This document shows, piece by piece, positions 52,100-61,209 of a stretch of 64,000 bases of DNA. Made by a program: the position numbers and the translations under genes. Below the pieces are notes generated by a model that had not been told where the DNA came from, did no database searches, and saw nothing but the letters and a program-made list of their open reading frames with translations. The number at the start of each line of letters is the position of its first letter. The first letter of the stretch is position 1. Location of the stretch: the NCBI GenBank assembly GCA_017745235.1, contig JAGHZU010000006.1, forward strand, positions 1-64,000, given 5' to 3'. The stretch is from Caulobacter sp. (GTDB lineage Bacteria > Pseudomonadota > Alphaproteobacteria > Caulobacterales > Caulobacteraceae).

Positions 52100-54922
52100 G
52101 TGTCCCAGGTCTCTAAGGCGCGCGTGCGCGCGCTCAAACTCGGCGTCTCGACAGGGGCGCTCGTGCTCGCGGTCGCCATGGCCGGCGCGGCCGCCGCTCA
52201 GGACGCCCAAGGCGCGACGGTGGACGACACCTCGGTCGAGGAAGTGGTCGTCACGGGCTTCCGCAGCAGCCTGGGCAAGGCGCTGAACGTCAAGCGCCAG
52301 GAGGCCGCGGCGGTCGACTCGATCCTGGCCGAGGACATCGGCAAGTTCCCCGACCTGAACCTGTCGGAATCCATCCAGCGCATTCCGGGCGTGGCCATCA
52401 CCCGCGACGGCGGCGAAGGCCGCCAGATCTCGGTGCGGGGCCTGGGCCCGCAGTTCACCCGCGTGCGCATCAACGGCATGGAAGCCCTGACGACGGCCGG
52501 CGCGGCCGACGCCTCGGGCGGCACCAACCGCGGCCGCTCGTTCGACTTCAACGTCTTCGCGTCCGATCTCTTCAGCGCCATCACCGTGCGCAAGACGGCC
52601 GAGGCCGAGATCGAGGAGGGCTCGCTGGGCGCCACGGTCGACCTGCGCACCGCGCGGCCGTTCGACAACAAGGGCTTCCAGATGTCGGGCTCGCTGCAGG
52701 GCAGCTACAACGACCTGGCCGAGAAGGCCTCGCCGCGCGGCGCCTTCATGATCTCCAACACCTGGAAGGACGACACCTTCGGCGCCCTGCTCTCGGTGGC
52801 CTACACCAAGCGCAAGCTGGTCGAGGAGGGCACGAGCACCGTGCGCTGGGCCACGGGCAACTCGATCGCGCCGGGCTTCGAATCCGCGCCGGCCGGCATG
52901 AGCCTGGCCGACGCCAACGCCGCCTTCCACCCGCGCTTCCCGCGCTATGACATCTACAAGAACGACCAGGAGCGCCTGGGCGCGACCCTGTCGCTGCAGT
53001 GGGCTCCCAGCGACAAGACGCTGGTGACGTTCGACGCCCTGTACGCCGACTTCAAGGGCACGCGCGAGGAGCAGAACCTCGAGGCGCCGTCGTTCAGCAC
53101 CGGCACGGCCTGCACCGCCAGCAACCGCGCCACCAACTGCGGCATCGCCGACACGAACATCACCTCGGCCACCATCACCAACGGCGTGATGACCAAGGGC
53201 ACGTTCGACGACGTCGATCTGGCCGTCGAGAACCGCTACGACAAGCTCGACACCACCTTCACCCAGTACACCCTCAGCGGCTCGCACGAGTTCAACGACC
53301 GCTTCAAGGTGGATGCGGTGGTGGGCCACTCCAAGTCGGATCACGACAACCCGATCCAGACGACGCTGCGCTATGACTATTTCAACGTCGACGGCTACTC
53401 CTACGACTTCACCGACCGCGGCGATCCGAAGTTCAGCTTCGGCAATGCGGCCCTGACCGATCCGACGAAGTGGAAGCTGACCCAGATCCGCCTGCGTCCG
53501 CAGACGGCGGTCAACACCTATGACATGGCCCATGTCGGCGGCCAGTACGCCCTGAACGACGTTCTGACCTTCAAGGCCGGCGCCGACTTCAAGAAGTACG
53601 ACTTCAAGACCACCGAGATGCGCCGTTCGATCGGCACCTCGGCCAACCAGGAATCGGTGATCCCGTCGGGCGTGGCCGCCCTGGGGCTGCAAGGCTTCAG
53701 CCAGCTGGTCAATTTCAACGGCACGTCCACGATCATCCCGGACGTCCGGGCCGCGGCGATCGCCCTGAACCTCTACGACCCCACCGCCTTCGGCGGCGCC
53801 TTCAAGGTGGGCTACGAGCCCTCGCTGGGCAACAACCGCCAGGTGGGCGAGAAGGACTCGGGCGGCTTCGTCCAGGCCGACTTCAAGAGCGAAGTGGCTG
53901 GTGTTCCGGTCCGCGGCAACCTCGGCGTCCGCTACGTGAAGACCAAGCAGTCCTCACAGGGCTACACCTACGTCGGCGGCGCGCCGGTGGCCCTGTCGGC
54001 CGAGCGCGAGTACAGCGACACCCTGCCGTCGCTGAACCTGGTGGTCGAGCCGACCGAGAACTTCCTGATCCGCTTCGGCGCGGCCAAGGTGATGTCGCGT
54101 CCCGACCTGGGCAGCCTGACGCCCGGCGCCACCGTCTCGGTCTCCGGCAGTTCGCGCTCGGTCTCCGTCGGCAATCCGGACCTGGATCCCTATCGCGCCA
54201 AGTCCTACGACCTGGCCTTCGAGTGGTACTTCCAGTCCCAGGCCCTGCTGTCGGTCGCCTTCTTCAAGAAGGACATCAGCAGCCTGGTCCAGACGGTCAC
54301 CACCTCGCAGCCCTTCACTGGCAACCCGTTCGGCATTCCCGACAGCGTCGCCGAGGCGGCCTGTAACGGCGCGTCGGGCTGCAACGCGGCGGCCAACTGG
54401 AACTTCTCGGCGCCGCGCAACACCCAGGGCGGCCCGGTCAAGGGCGTGGAGATCAACTACCAGCAGCCGCTGACCTTCCTGCCCAGCTTCCTGAAGAACA
54501 CCGGCGTCCTGCTGAACTACACCTACGTGAAGTCCAGCGTCGACTACGTGGATTCGGCGGGCAAGCTGCTGGTCAACACCGACCTGACGGGCCTGTCGCG
54601 CAACGGCTACAACGCCACCTTCTACTACGAGGACAAGAAGATCAGCGCCCGTGTCTCGGCCTCGTACCGCGACCGCTACCTGACCCGCGTCCTGGGCCAG
54701 GAGAACACCGCGGCCGCGCCGATCCCGTACGACGGCACCAACTCGACCCTCAATGTCGACGCCTCGCTGCAGTACACCCTCAACGACAACATCAAGTTCA
54801 CCCTGGAAGGCGTGAACCTGACCGACGAGGACCAGGATCAGTTCTCGGGCACGCAGAACATGCCCGTCGTCTATCACCACACCGGCCGGGAGATCCTGGT
54901 GGGCGTGCGTTACAAGTTCTAG
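52100..54922 (+). CDS. TonB-dependent receptor
   Basis: A 940-aa outer-membrane active transporter. A signal peptide (LVLAVAMAGAAAA), a TonB box-like EEVVVTG and the plug domain (LNLSESIQRIPGVAITRDGG, RQISVRGLGPQFTRVRINGMEA) precede a large beta-barrel ending in VGVRYKF. It is of the long Caulobacter/Xanthomonas type linked to carbohydrate uptake. The start is GTG 52100 behind GGGAGGAGG. Its two LacI-type operators suggest sugar induction separate from the GntR-controlled nag genes next door. Confidence 0.93.
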   Translation: MSQVSKARVRALKLGVSTGALVLAVAMAGAAAAQDAQGATVDDTSVEEVVVTGFRSSLGKALNVKRQEAAAVDSILAEDIGKFPDLNLSESIQRIPGVAITRDGGEGRQISVRGLGPQFTRVRINGMEALTTAGAADASGGTNRGRSFDFNVFASDLFSAITVRKTAEAEIEEGSLGATVDLRTARPFDNKGFQMSGSLQGSYNDLAEKASPRGAFMISNTWKDDTFGALLSVAYTKRKLVEEGTSTVRWATGNSIAPGFESAPAGMSLADANAAFHPRFPRYDIYKNDQERLGATLSLQWAPSDKTLVTFDALYADFKGTREEQNLEAPSFSTGTACTASNRATNCGIADTNITSATITNGVMTKGTFDDVDLAVENRYDKLDTTFTQYTLSGSHEFNDRFKVDAVVGHSKSDHDNPIQTTLRYDYFNVDGYSYDFTDRGDPKFSFGNAALTDPTKWKLTQIRLRPQTAVNTYDMAHVGGQYALNDVLTFKAGADFKKYDFKTTEMRRSIGTSANQESVIPSGVAALGLQGFSQLVNFNGTSTIIPDVRAAAIALNLYDPTAFGGAFKVGYEPSLGNNRQVGEKDSGGFVQADFKSEVAGVPVRGNLGVRYVKTKQSSQGYTYVGGAPVALSAEREYSDTLPSLNLVVEPTENFLIRFGAAKVMSRPDLGSLTPGATVSVSGSSRSVSVGNPDLDPYRAKSYDLAFEWYFQSQALLSVAFFKKDISSLVQTVTTSQPFTGNPFGIPDSVAEAACNGASGCNAAANWNFSAPRNTQGGPVKGVEINYQQPLTFLPSFLKNTGVLLNYTYVKSSVDYVDSAGKLLVNTDLTGLSRNGYNATFYYEDKKISARVSASYRDRYLTRVLGQENTAAAPIPYDGTNSTLNVDASLQYTLNDNIKFTLEGVNLTDEDQDQFSGTQNMPVVYHHTGREILVGVRYKF

Positions 54923-54948
54923 GTCGAACTTCCTCCCCGAAACGACCA

Positions 54949-54982
54949 AAGGGCGCTGGTGCGGACCAGCGCCCTTCTTTTT
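54949..54982. terminator. Bidirectional terminator between TonB receptor and nagA
   Basis: A perfect 12-bp stem (AAGGGCGCTGGT with ACCAGCGCCCTT), 4-nt loop, then CTTTTTG. It serves the receptor gene and, with the A-run on its left, perhaps the convergent nagA transcript. Confidence 0.9.
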
Positions 54983-55017
54983 GTCGACCTGTCGGGTGGG
55001 CGGGCCGCGAGGTCCGA

Positions 55018-56157
55018 CTAGCGGGCGGGGATCCCGTCGATCCAGGTTTCGCGGACCTCCAGGGCGTCGTCCAGCAGCACCAGGTCGGCGGCCTGGCCGG
55101 GGGCGATATCGCCCCGCTGGCCCGCCAGGCCCAGGAAGGCGGCGGGGGCGCGCGAGGCCATCATCACCGCGTCCTCGAGCGACAGGCCCAGCATCGACAC
55201 GGCGTTGCGGACCGCGCCGGCCATGTCGAGGTCGGAGCCGGCCAGGGTGCCCTGGTCGTCGACGCAGACGCCGTCGACGACGTGGATGCGGCGGCCCTGC
55301 AGGTCGAAGGTCTTTTCGACCATGCCCACGGTCGGCATGGCGTCGGTCACCAGCATGAAGCGGTCCAGCGGCCGCGTGCGCAGGGCGATGCGCAGGGTGG
55401 CCGGGTCGACGTGGCGGCCGTCGACGATGACGCCGCACCAGGCCGTCTGGCTCTCCAGCGCCGCGCCCACCACGCCCGGCTCGCGGCTGGTCAGCGGCGA
55501 CATGGCGTTGAACAGGTGGGTGAAGCCCGTGACGCCGGCGTCCAGCGCGCGGCGGGTGGTCTCGTAGGTGGCGTTGGTGTGGCCGGCGGCCACGGTCACG
55601 CCGGCGGCGGCCAGGCGGGCCACCATCTCCGGCGTGGTGGTCTCCGGCGCCAGGGTCACCAGGGTCTTGCCGCGCTTGAGCGAGCTCAGCAGGGCGATCG
55701 CCTCGTCGTCCAGCACCCGGAACTTGTCCGGATCGTGGATGCCCTTGCGCTGGACGTTGAGGAACGGGCCCTCGATGTGCGCGCCCAGCACGCCCGGCAC
55801 GCCCTGCTCGATCGCCCGTTCGGTGGCGCGCAGCGCCGCGTCGACCACGCTGAGGTCGTCGCTGATGAGCGTGGGCAGGAAGCCGGTCGTGCCGTAGGCG
55901 CGATGGGCCGCGCCGATGGCCGCGATCGTCTCGACGGTGGGGGCGTCGTTGAACAGCACCCCGCCGCCGCCGTTGACCTGGGTGTCGATGAAGCCGGGGA
56001 CCAGGAGGCCGCCCTCCAGGTCGCGGCGGTCGGCGCCGGCGGGCGCCTGGGCGGCGTCCGTGACGGCGGCGATGCGGCCGTCACGGATCACCACGGCCTG
56101 GCCGTCGACAATTCCACCGCGCGTCAGGATGCGGCCGTTAACGAGGACGAGCTGCAT
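55018..56157 (-). CDS. nagA: N-acetylglucosamine-6-phosphate deacetylase
   Basis: A 379-aa amidohydrolase removing acetate from GlcNAc-6-P in the cytoplasm. GFIDTQVNGGGGVLFND, LGAHIEGPFLN, VTVAAGHTNATYE and GFTHLFNAMSPLTSREPG are the metal and substrate motifs of NagA; VTDAMPT holds the catalytic Asp. It is preceded by the SIS-domain gene, sharing one base (TGATG), so both are on one transcript. Confidence 0.96.
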   Translation of the reverse strand: MQLVLVNGRILTRGGIVDGQAVVIRDGRIAAVTDAAQAPAGADRRDLEGGLLVPGFIDTQVNGGGGVLFNDAPTVETIAAIGAAHRAYGTTGFLPTLISDDLSVVDAALRATERAIEQGVPGVLGAHIEGPFLNVQRKGIHDPDKFRVLDDEAIALLSSLKRGKTLVTLAPETTTPEMVARLAAAGVTVAAGHTNATYETTRRALDAGVTGFTHLFNAMSPLTSREPGVVGAALESQTAWCGVIVDGRHVDPATLRIALRTRPLDRFMLVTDAMPTVGMVEKTFDLQGRRIHVVDGVCVDDQGTLAGSDLDMAGAVRNAVSMLGLSLEDAVMMASRAPAAFLGLAGQRGDIAPGQAADLVLLDDALEVRETWIDGIPAR

Positions 56158-57221
56158 CAGACGGTTTCTGTGACCTTGTTGAGGTGCGGGGGGCTGTCGG
56201 GATCATAGCCGCGCGCAACCGACAGCGCATTGGCCATGCGGTAGAAGCTCTGGATCATCAGGATCGGCTCGATCACCGGGTGCGCGGCGAGCGCTGGAAG
56301 CACGCCCTTGCCTGTTTCGCCGGCGCCGGCCAGCAGCACGTCGCCGCCGCGCTCGGCCACGCCCTTGGCCATGGCGTCGACGCTTTCGCGGCTTTCGTCG
56401 TTCTGGGCGAACACCAGGACCGGGAAGCCTTCCTTCACCAGGGCCATCGGGCCGTGCAGCACCTCGGCGGCGCTGAAGGCCTCGGCGTGCAGGCCGCAGG
56501 TCTCCTTGAACTTCAGGGCCGCCTCCTGGGCGACGCCGAAGCCGACGCCGCGTCCCAGGACGTAGAGATTGGAGGCCAGCTTCAGGCGCTCGACCGCAGG
56601 GGTCCAGTCCAGGGCCCAGGCCTCGGCCAGCAGGGTCGGCAGGGTCGAGAGGGCGGCGGTCAGCGCCTCGTCCTGAGTCCAGGCGGCGACCAGCTGGGCG
56701 ATGGCGGCCAGGGCGGCGATGTACGACTTGGTGGCCGCCACGCTCAGCTCGGGGCCGGCGTGCAGGGGCAGGACCTCGTCGGCCAGGGCGGCCAGGGGCG
56801 AGGCGGTGTCGTTGACCAGGGCGATGGTGAAGGCGCCGGCGTCCTTGGCCGACTGGACGGCGGCCAGCAGGTCGGGGCTCTTGCCCGACTGCGAGATGGC
56901 CACGTAGAGCACGTCGCTCAGGTCCTGCTGGGCGGCGTAGACCGAGCTGACCGACAGGGCCGCCGACGAGGTCAGCACGCCCGTGCGGGTCTCGATCAGG
57001 TACTTGGCGAACGTGGCGGCGTGGTCGGAGCTGCCGCGGGCGCAGGTGACCACGGCGCGCGGCGGCTGAGCGCGGAGGCGCTGGGCGATCTTCTCGGCCC
57101 GGCCGGCGTTGGCGTCCAGCTGGGCGGCGACGACTTGAGAGGCCTGACCGGCTTCCAGGAACATGCGGGTCGATTCCGCCTTAAGCCGCGCCGGCTGAGC
57201 GGGGGGTGCGGGTCGGGTCAA
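56157..57221 (-). CDS. SIS-domain glucosamine-6-phosphate deaminase (NagB-II type)
   Basis: A ~354-aa protein with two SIS sugar-phosphate isomerase domains, related to the isomerase half of GlmS but lacking the glutaminase. VVTCARGSSDHAATFAKYLIET, VAISQSGKSPDLLAA, AATKSYIAALAAI and LYVLGRGVGFGVAQEAALKFKETCGLHAEAF are conserved. In nag clusters without classical nagB it converts GlcN-6-P to fructose-6-P and ammonia. I chose TTG 57221 because GGAGG lies eight nt upstream; a TTG at 57236 is possible. An out-of-frame ATG-TCT-TGA mini-frame overlaps this start. Confidence 0.9.
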   Translation of the reverse strand: MTRPAPPAQPARLKAESTRMFLEAGQASQVVAAQLDANAGRAEKIAQRLRAQPPRAVVTCARGSSDHAATFAKYLIETRTGVLTSSAALSVSSVYAAQQDLSDVLYVAISQSGKSPDLLAAVQSAKDAGAFTIALVNDTASPLAALADEVLPLHAGPELSVAATKSYIAALAAIAQLVAAWTQDEALTAALSTLPTLLAEAWALDWTPAVERLKLASNLYVLGRGVGFGVAQEAALKFKETCGLHAEAFSAAEVLHGPMALVKEGFPVLVFAQNDESRESVDAMAKGVAERGGDVLLAGAGETGKGVLPALAAHPVIEPILMIQSFYRMANALSVARGYDPDSPPHLNKVTETV

Positions 57222-57322
57222 GACATTGGCCTCCAAGGCGGATGTTCCCTTCGATTCTTTATCTAGGTGTCGCGACGCTCACGCGTCAGGACGGCGGCTG
57301 CGCCCTCGTCCCGACCGGAAGG

Positions 57323-58060
57323 TCAGGAGAGGGCGTTCAGTTCGGCGACGAAATCGTAGGCGTCGCCGCGGTAGTAGGACTGGGTGACCTCCACGGCCCG
57401 GCCGTCGCGCAGGAAGCCCCGGCGCTCGATCAGCAAGCCGGCGTCCTTGACCGGAACGCCCAGAAGTTCGGCGTGCTCGGCCGTGAACAGCACCGCGCGC
57501 AGCCGTTGCAGGGCGCGCACGGGGCGGTGGCCGGTGGTCTCCAGCGCCTCGTAGAGCGAGGTGCCGACCGCGCTGGCCGAGGGCAGGGCGAAGGCGGCGA
57601 TGGTGGTGTATTCCACGGCCATCGGCGCGCCGTCGGCGTAGCGGATACGGGCGAAGCGGAAGACCGGCGTGCCCGGCGACAGGCCCAGGGTCAGCGATTC
57701 CTCGGGCGTGACCTGGCCTTCGCTGCGGCTGATCCATTCGCTGCGCGGCACGCGACCGCGCGAGATCATGTCCTCGGTGAACGAGGTCAGCTTGGAGAAG
57801 CTCTTCTCCACGCGCGCGGCGACGAAGGTGCCCGCGCCCTGGCGGCGCGTCAGCAGGCCCTCGCTGACCAGGCCGTCCAGCGCCTTGCGCACGGTGATGC
57901 GCGAGATGTTGAACTCCTCGGCCATGTCGCGCTCGGCGGGCAGGGCGTCGTCGGGCGAGAGGACCTTCTTCTGGATGGCCTCGCGCAGGGCCCGCTGCAG
58001 CTGCTTGTACAGCGGCGCGTGGTCATGGCTGTCGAGCTTGCCGATCCTCTCAGAAAACAT
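57323..58060 (-). CDS. nagQ: GntR/HutC family regulator, NagQ-like
   Basis: A 245-aa regulator with an N-terminal winged helix (LPAERDMAEEFNISRITVRKALDGLVSEGLL, TRRQGAGTFVA) and a C-terminal UTRA ligand domain (PVFRFARIRYADGAPMAVEYTTI, AVEVTQSYYRGDAYDFVAEL). Its place in the nag cluster points to the GlcNAc-6-P or GlcN-6-P responsive repressor called NagQ in alphaproteobacteria. ATG 58060 is the family start; the frame is open upstream to 58117. It probably controls the divergent TonB receptor and the nag operon. Confidence 0.9.
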   Translation of the reverse strand: MFSERIGKLDSHDHAPLYKQLQRALREAIQKKVLSPDDALPAERDMAEEFNISRITVRKALDGLVSEGLLTRRQGAGTFVAARVEKSFSKLTSFTEDMISRGRVPRSEWISRSEGQVTPEESLTLGLSPGTPVFRFARIRYADGAPMAVEYTTIAAFALPSASAVGTSLYEALETTGHRPVRALQRLRAVLFTAEHAELLGVPVKDAGLLIERRGFLRDGRAVEVTQSYYRGDAYDFVAELNALS

Positions 58061-58120
58061 CGTCAATTCCACACCCCCGCGCAAATCCGCGCCACCCCGT
58101 GTCCATCGGGATAGCATATG

Positions 58121-58264
58121 ACCATTTTCGTACCAATAAGAACATGGTCTGCAATTGGTTCTTTTTTGGCCTTGTCATCCGATAAATTTCCGTCACAGTC
58201 GCGGTCCGAGGCCCGAGAAGTACCGCATTCTACGGATGTCCGCAGATAATTGGTATCATATTGG
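58121..58264. promoter_or_regulatory. Candidate NagQ sites in the divergent promoter region
   Basis: Inverted half-sites are interleaved: ACCAT (58121-58125) with ATGGT (58144-58148), and ACCAAT (58132-58137) with ATTGGT (58154-58159). A further ATTGGTATCATATTGG lies at 58249-58264, about 55 nt before the receptor ATG. TGGT half-sites are usual for HutC-type GntR regulators. Confidence 0.5.
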
Positions 58265-58319
58265 GCTTGGGGTTCGGCTCCGGGTCCAATGGGTCCGGAT
58301 AAAGGGGAGAAGCCGAGTT

Positions 58320-60992
58320 ATGAAGAAACTTCACAGGACTATTCTCATCAGCTCCGCCAGTGCGATAGCGATGCTGGTGACCGCGCCGGCCTTTGCGCAG
58401 GACAAGGGCGACGCCGTTGAAGAAGTCGTGGTCACGGGCATCCGGGCCTCGCTGCAGCAATCGATCGAATCCAAGCGTAACGCCAACGCCATCGTCGACG
58501 TGGTGACCGCCGAGGACGTGGGCAAGTTCCCGAGCTCGAACGTCGCCGAAGCCCTGACCATCGTCCCGGGCGTCACCGTCGACCGTCAGTTCGGCCAAGG
58601 CGAAAAGGTCAGCATCCTGGGCACCGACCCGGCGCTGAACCGCACCCTGCTGAACGGCCAGACCGTGGCCTCGGCCGACTGGTTCATCCTGGATTCGCCG
58701 GGCCGCACGTTCAACTACGCCCTGCTGGCGCCGCAGATCGTCGGCAAGGTGGAAGTCTACAAGTCGCCCGAGCCGCGTATCGACGAAGGCTCGATCGGCG
58801 GCACCGTGATCGTCAACACCCGCCAGCCGCTGGACCTGAAGGCGAACATGATCGCCGGCTCGGTCAGCTACCTCTACAACGACCGTTCCAAGCAGTCCGA
58901 CCCGCAGTACGCCCTGATGTACAGCTGGAAGAACGACGACCGCACCCTGGGCGCGGCGTTCTCGATCCAGCGCGCCAAGGACAGCCTGCGTCGCGACGGC
59001 CTGGAAAGCTACGGCACGATGGCCGCCAACCAGTGGGCTGGCGGCAACCCGGACAACCCGGTCGACTCGCGCGCCAACGGCAACTGCACGGGCGCCTGCG
59101 CCACCACCCTGACCAACAACCTCAACGCCCGTAGCCCGAACGCGTTCGGCACGTCCTACTTCGAGCAGGACCGCACGCGCACCAGCTACACCGCCGCCCT
59201 GCAATGGAAGCCCAACGACAAGCTGTCGCTCGGCTTCGACTGGCTGGGCATCAAGGCCGACTACGACAACACCAACCAGTCGATGTACGCCTTCCAAGGC
59301 AACACCTGGAACAGCCTCGGCGCCCTGACCGACCTGACCGTGAACAACGGCGTGGTCACCAAGGCCTCGTTCAAGAACGCCCTGAGCGTGCTGGACGTCC
59401 AGTATCGCGAAGCCGGCATGAAGTCGAACACCTATCACTTCCAAGGCGGCTGGAAGGACGACAACTGGGATTTGAACGCCGAGGTGGGCAAGTCCAAGGC
59501 CGACGGCGGCACCAAGCGCCAGGTCTTCCTCGAATTTCTGAACTGGGCCGACTACACCGTCGACATCAGCGGCGCTCCGGGCGCTCCGGGCTCCCTGACC
59601 TACAAGACCAACGTCCAGGGCAATCCGGGCGCCTTCACGACCGATCCGGGCTGGTCGGGCAACCTGGTCAGCAAGCCCACGAGCGACGAAGAGAAGTACG
59701 CCCAACTCGACTGGGGCATGAACTTCGACGGCGTGATCAAGCGCGTCCAGGTGGGCTACAAGTACCGCCAGCACACCACCGGCCAGCAGTATTCGGGCAT
59801 CGCGATCAACGGCGTCTCGGCTTCGGCTTCGCTGTTTGACGCGCAGACGGTCTCGAGCAACTATCTGCGCGGCTTCGACGGCGTGAACGACCAGATGAAG
59901 GGTCGCTTCCACATCAATTCCGACGCGATGGTCAGCTATGTCGAGGGCGGCAAGTGGCTTCCGCCGGGCGGCGTCATGCCCAAGCCTTCGATCTTCGCCG
60001 CGGCCGAGTTCACCGCCGGCAACTGGAACATCCAGGAAGACATCAACGCCCTCTATGGCCAGGTGAACTTCCAGGCTGAAAACCTGCGCGGCAACTTCGG
60101 CGTCCGCTACGTGAAGACCGACACCGACAGCGCCGGTTACGTTTGCAAGCCCGGTGCGGCCTGCAACGCCCAGGCCGACTGGACCTGGCAGACCACGTCG
60201 AAGAGCTACGACAACGTCCTGCCGAGCGTGAACCTGATCTACGACGCCCGCGAGGACCTCGTGGTCCGCTTCTCGGCGGCCCAGGTCATCGCCCGTCCGA
60301 ACTACGCCGACATGACCAACTACTTCTGGCTGTCGGATACGGTCCTGACCGGCGGCGGCGGCAATCCGAACCTGCAGCCCTACAAGTCGAGCAACGTCGA
60401 CGCGTCGATCGAGTGGTACTTCCAGCCGCAGGCCATCCTGTCGGCCGAGGTCTTCTACAAGGACATCTCCAACTACATCCTGCAGAAGACCCAGCCCGAG
60501 AGCTACTTCAACCAGTCGCAGGGCCGCGTCACGACCTACAACATCAGCCGTCCGTTCAACGCGGGTTCGGCCGAGGTGAAGGGCGTGTCGATCGCCTACC
60601 AGCAGAACTACGCCTACGGCTTCGGCCTGCTGGCCAACTACACCTACGCCGACGGCTCGGGTCAGGACGGCGCTCCGCTGCCCTACAACTCCAAGCACCA
60701 GGTCAACATCAGCCCGTTCTATGAAAACGGTCCGTTCTCGGCCCGTATCACCTACAACTGGCGTTCGAAGTACTTCACCGGTATCGACCGCGGCGACAAC
60801 ATGTTCGTCCGTCCGTACAAGGGCCTGGACGCCACGGCCGGCTACGCCTTCACCGAAAACGTGAACGTGTCGGTCAGCGCCCAGAACCTGCTGGACAGCG
60901 AATACTACGCCTACGCCAACACCACGGCCCTGCCGCGCGGCGTCTACAAGACCGGCCGCAAGCTGCAAGCCACGCTGAACGTCGCCTTCTGA
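58320..60992 (+). CDS. TonB-dependent receptor for GlcNAc/chitooligosaccharides (probable)
   Basis: An 890-aa outer-membrane receptor with a signal peptide (ILISSASAIAMLVTAPAFA), EEVVVTG TonB box region, a plug (SNVAEALTIVPGVTVDRQFG, VSILGTDPALNRTLLNGQTVAS) and a barrel ending in LNVAF. Divergent from the NagQ-like gene and followed by a hexosaminidase, it corresponds in position to the Caulobacter receptor reported to take up GlcNAc and chitin oligomers. ATG 58320 is chosen from the signal peptide; the open frame upstream is promoter DNA. Confidence 0.92.
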   Translation: MKKLHRTILISSASAIAMLVTAPAFAQDKGDAVEEVVVTGIRASLQQSIESKRNANAIVDVVTAEDVGKFPSSNVAEALTIVPGVTVDRQFGQGEKVSILGTDPALNRTLLNGQTVASADWFILDSPGRTFNYALLAPQIVGKVEVYKSPEPRIDEGSIGGTVIVNTRQPLDLKANMIAGSVSYLYNDRSKQSDPQYALMYSWKNDDRTLGAAFSIQRAKDSLRRDGLESYGTMAANQWAGGNPDNPVDSRANGNCTGACATTLTNNLNARSPNAFGTSYFEQDRTRTSYTAALQWKPNDKLSLGFDWLGIKADYDNTNQSMYAFQGNTWNSLGALTDLTVNNGVVTKASFKNALSVLDVQYREAGMKSNTYHFQGGWKDDNWDLNAEVGKSKADGGTKRQVFLEFLNWADYTVDISGAPGAPGSLTYKTNVQGNPGAFTTDPGWSGNLVSKPTSDEEKYAQLDWGMNFDGVIKRVQVGYKYRQHTTGQQYSGIAINGVSASASLFDAQTVSSNYLRGFDGVNDQMKGRFHINSDAMVSYVEGGKWLPPGGVMPKPSIFAAAEFTAGNWNIQEDINALYGQVNFQAENLRGNFGVRYVKTDTDSAGYVCKPGAACNAQADWTWQTTSKSYDNVLPSVNLIYDAREDLVVRFSAAQVIARPNYADMTNYFWLSDTVLTGGGGNPNLQPYKSSNVDASIEWYFQPQAILSAEVFYKDISNYILQKTQPESYFNQSQGRVTTYNISRPFNAGSAEVKGVSIAYQQNYAYGFGLLANYTYADGSGQDGAPLPYNSKHQVNISPFYENGPFSARITYNWRSKYFTGIDRGDNMFVRPYKGLDATAGYAFTENVNVSVSAQNLLDSEYYAYANTTALPRGVYKTGRKLQATLNVAF

Positions 60993-61000
60993 TGACGAAC

Positions 61001-61032
61001 GGCGGGCGCTTCCCTCGCGGGGAGCGCCCGCC
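61001..61032 (+). terminator. Stem-loop after the second TonB receptor
   Basis: A 14-bp stem (GGCGGGCGCTTCCC with GGGGAGCGCCCGCC, one T-G pair), TCGC loop, no T-run, 8 nt after the stop. A probable 3' stabiliser or weak terminator. Confidence 0.6.
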
Positions 61033-61147
61033 GACCCTTGAGTTGCATACCGTGCGGCTTGGTCCAGGATCGGTCCTCATGATCCCCGCTCCGAAGGCCA
61101 AGGCCGCGCCCAGTCCCATCCTCCTCCTGACTGCAAGCATGGAGCTG

Positions 61148-61181
61148 GGGCGGAGCGCATGGTCGCTCCGCCCGCTTTTTT
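61148..61181 (+). terminator. Strong Rho-independent terminator 28 nt before the hexosaminidase ATG
   Basis: A perfect 10-bp stem (GGGCGGAGCG with CGCTCCGCCC), 6-nt loop, then GC and six T. It leaves only 28 nt before the ATG of the next gene, so transcription of the hexosaminidase gene must either read through it or start inside it. Confidence 0.85.
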
Positions 61182-61209
61182 GCTCCGGTCGGTCGACGAG
61201 CGTCCTGTC

